Positions 61,908-64,000 of a stretch of 64,000 nt of DNA are shown here, piece after piece. The DNA lies in assembly GCA_026671195.1 (NCBI GenBank), contig JAPOHD010000008.1, positions 1 to 64,000 of the forward strand, given 5' to 3'. Positions within the stretch are counted from its first letter, which is position 1; each line of letters starts with the position of its first letter. The position numbers and the translations under genes were made by a program. This DNA comes from Draconibacterium aestuarii (GTDB lineage: Bacteria; Bacteroidota; Bacteroidia; Bacteroidales; Prolixibacteraceae). The notes under the pieces are model-generated. The model worked only from the letters and a program-made list of their open reading frames with translations, was not told the origin of the DNA and did not search any database.

Positions 61908-63389
61908 TTATTGCTCAGTTTTCTTTCTCTGAAAAGGAGAGAACGATCCTAAACGTTTGAAAATTTTTGAATATGTTTCAGCCGACATTACCGCCGAATC
62001 GGTAGCAGCTTTATACGTTAGCCACACGCCAACAGGAAGAAAAATATACGATGAGAACCACATTCCCATCAACATGCTCCACACATCTTCACGGGCAGTT
62101 TTTTCGCCACTCATGGAAATTATGTAATAGAGAATAAACAGAAAGATGGACACAACTACCGGCATTCCAAGACCGCCTTTTCGGATAATGGCTCCTAAAG
62201 GCGCTCCAATAAAGAAGAATATAAGAACCGCAAACGAAAGCGTATACTTCCTGTGCCGCTCCATTTTATATTTATTCAGCCATTTCTTTTTGTCGTAAAG
62301 TTGCCCCTGGTACATACTTACATTCTGAACAATACTACGGGCATTTTCGAGTGCATTCTTTGCAACTTCTGCCTTTACCCATTTATCTATTCCTGCAAAA
62401 TTCTCGTCGAAATTAAAAATTGAATCGGCCACCGGAATAACCGCGTCGCGTTTAACTGAATCATGCAATGCCGTTAGATTAAACAACTTCTTACTGATAG
62501 TCGGATTCACATTTATCTGCAACATATAATTGCGAAGGCGCTTGTAGTAATCGATCTGCAAAGAATCTTCCATATAAACCAATTCGCTTATATTTAACAT
62601 CCTGTATTGATTTTTAAAGATGCTTTCATCGCGACGGTTAAAATCGAAATCCCTGACACGAACTCGTATGGTTTGCTCGTCAAATCTGTTTCTCTGGTAA
62701 GGATGTAAATCTTTCTTTTTTCGGTCCTGCGATTTTTGTTCCTGGTAATTCACTCCATGATAAAGGTCCAATACCATGTATCTTTTATCTTCCGTAATTT
62801 TTAAAAATCCAGAATCGGCAACCGTTACACTTTCGTTCGATTTTCCACCGGTATGATCGTAAATCAATAAATCGTAAAGCATTTTTGTTTGGTTGTTCTT
62901 TTTTCCAACTTTAATGCTGTACCCATCCATTTCGTTTGTAAAAACCCCTGATTGAAGCACTAACTCGGGACGTTGCTTTTTTACACTGTACAAAAGGGTT
63001 GAAAAGCGCAGGTTTGTTTCGGGAAGTACATTATTCGCAAAATAAAAAGCCAATCCGGTAATAATCAAAGCAATAACTACCAGAGGGCGCATTATTCTAA
63101 CCAGCGAAATTCCGGAAGCTTTCATAGCTACCAACTCATAATTTTCGCCAAGGGCACCAAATGTCATAATTGATGCAAGTAGCATCGCCAATGGGAAAGC
63201 CAAGGGTAACAGCGCAAAGGAAGCATAAAACATCATTTCTCCCAAAACGCTAAAATCGAGCCCCTTACCTACTAAATCATCCACATATTTCCACAGAAAT
63301 TGCATGAGCAGAATAAACAGCACAATGAAAAAGGTCATAAAAAATGGCCCTAAAAAAGATCTGATAACATATAAATGTAAACGCTTCAT
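61908..63389 (-). CDS. LptF/LptG family permease
   Basis: A 493-aa YjgP/YjgQ protein of the lipopolysaccharide export ABC complex. There are three spans near the N-terminus (about 10-115), a periplasmic beta-jellyroll-like middle (about 115-370) and three C-terminal spans (about 385-470). The start MKRLHLYVIRSFLGPF and LGENYELVAMKASGIS, the coupling-helix region, are characteristic. Whether it is LptF or LptG cannot be settled by eye. Confidence 0.93.
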   Translation of the reverse strand: MKRLHLYVIRSFLGPFFMTFFIVLFILLMQFLWKYVDDLVGKGLDFSVLGEMMFYASFALLPLAFPLAMLLASIMTFGALGENYELVAMKASGISLVRIMRPLVVIALIITGLAFYFANNVLPETNLRFSTLLYSVKKQRPELVLQSGVFTNEMDGYSIKVGKKNNQTKMLYDLLIYDHTGGKSNESVTVADSGFLKITEDKRYMVLDLYHGVNYQEQKSQDRKKKDLHPYQRNRFDEQTIRVRVRDFDFNRRDESIFKNQYRMLNISELVYMEDSLQIDYYKRLRNYMLQINVNPTISKKLFNLTALHDSVKRDAVIPVADSIFNFDENFAGIDKWVKAEVAKNALENARSIVQNVSMYQGQLYDKKKWLNKYKMERHRKYTLSFAVLIFFFIGAPLGAIIRKGGLGMPVVVSIFLFILYYIISMSGEKTAREDVWSMLMGMWFSSYIFLPVGVWLTYKAATDSAVMSAETYSKIFKRLGSFSPFQRKKTEQ

Positions 63390-63516
63390 TTAATAATTGT
63401 CGTCTGTTATGGAAACGAATACAAAACTAAGTTATTTTAGGAATTAGTAAAGTAAAAATAGTTAAGAAAGATGTATGGTAAGAAAAAAGGGGCTACGCTA
63501 CCTTAATTTTATTGAT

Positions 63517-63894
63517 TTACGATCCAAGTACATGTTTCAGGTCGGCAATTTGCGAACTCCAAAGATCCTCAGTTTCCTCTTTTTCGTCTTCATCTGTAAA
63601 ATCAGTAATCAACAATGAAACATCACCTGTAAGTTCATCACGAACAATTTTAAACTCAAAATACGTATCATCTTCATCAAGCCAAACAAACCGAACCAAC
63701 TTATTGTCCTTGTGCAAAGTCATTTCGGCAGTCTGCTCCGAGCCTTCCCACACAAAAGTATATTTCTTTCCGCGCACCCGGACATCATCTGCAAACCACT
63801 CGGTTAGCCCGGAAGCTGTGCTCAAACGATTGTACAATACTTTCGGTGAGCAGTTTATAATATATTCCAGATTTATTTTGATCTTGTCAGTCAT
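63517..63894 (-). CDS. START-like domain protein
   Basis: A protein of about 125 aa with an SRPBCC/START-like fold: INLEYIINCSPKVLYNRLSTASGLTEWFADDV, then alternating strands and a final helix (DLWSSQIADLKHVLG). It is close in layout to AHSA1-like proteins of Bacteroidetes. The frame opens at 63912, but the ATG at 63894 (MTDKIKINLEYI) is the more likely start. Ligand unknown. Confidence 0.85.
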   Translation of the reverse strand: MTDKIKINLEYIINCSPKVLYNRLSTASGLTEWFADDVRVRGKKYTFVWEGSEQTAEMTLHKDNKLVRFVWLDEDDTYFEFKIVRDELTGDVSLLITDFTDEDEKEETEDLWSSQIADLKHVLGS

Positions 63895-64000
63895 AAGCTT
63901 GATTTTCGGCAATATAATTAATAAGAATGGAACTTACAACACGGAAAATAAATCGGAATAAACTTCTTCTGAAATTTTATTGAAAAATTGATTGAAAATA

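Overview
The window looks like a chromosomal segment of a free-living, probably anaerobic or facultative, member of the Bacteroidetes (Bacteroidota), most like the Marinilabiliales/Prolixibacteraceae. The evidence is indirect but consistent: AT-rich DNA, no Shine-Dalgarno pattern at the gene starts, TAnnTTTG-type -7 promoter elements, many lipoproteins, a type IX secretion sorting domain, a hybrid kinase/AraC regulator, a DUF5916 outer-membrane protein, a sulfatase, and a V-type ATPase operon carrying DUF2764. No phage, insertion sequence or CRISPR array was seen.

Layout. 1-900: an edge region with a ~42-bp-period hairpin repeat array, a small unknown gene with a well-defined promoter and three tandem palindromes. 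0.9-7.6 kb: exported sulfatase, membrane hybrid kinase, secreted propeller protein with a T9SS tail, an esterase-fold lipoprotein with Cys at the nucleophile position, and a DCC-family protein. 7.6-18 kb: mostly housekeeping or conserved unknown genes (phosphoesterase, YjbQ, YccF, exported NIF3-like protein with a GntP permease, PanE-like reductase, ECF sigma / membrane protein / DUF4252 set, M3 peptidase). Three copies of a dispersed palindromic repeat sit between genes. 18.3-21.8 kb: pheT and an EamA transporter.

22-33.4 kb: an ion-energetics block of NhaA, a universal stress protein, then V-ATPase subunits E, DUF2764, A, B, a second stress protein with an extra N-terminal domain, D, I and K. 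Subunit K retains the residues that bind Na+ in the Enterococcus hirae ring, so the enzyme is predicted to be Na+-coupled and would work with NhaA in one sodium cycle. 33.5-40.1 kb: a complete L-rhamnose pathway, rhaT-rhaM-rhaA-rhaB-aldolase on the minus strand, with a divergent AraC regulator and a palindrome in the shared promoter. 40.2-44.4 kb: a GH3/beta-lactamase-fold fusion with a DUF5009 membrane acyltransferase, possibly for amino-sugar or peptidoglycan salvage.

45.8-57.7 kb is the most unusual region. An HxlR regulator at one end and an AraC regulator at the other enclose a nine-gene minus-strand block in which every product has an export signal: two GtHNL-like cupins, a carboxymuconolactone-decarboxylase-like protein, a carboxylesterase (frameshifted here), two SnoaL/NTF2-like proteins, two alpha/beta hydrolases and a DUF5916 barrel protein. 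Two promoters in it share a 33-bp element with half-sites 21 bp apart, placed exactly 31 nt upstream of the -7 element in both. This looks like one regulon for an extracytoplasmic ester- or lactone-processing pathway whose substrate is unknown. 58-64 kb returns to core genes: tRNA-Ser, HU, a TrmH-family methyltransferase, two glycosyltransferases, an LptF/G permease and a START-like protein.
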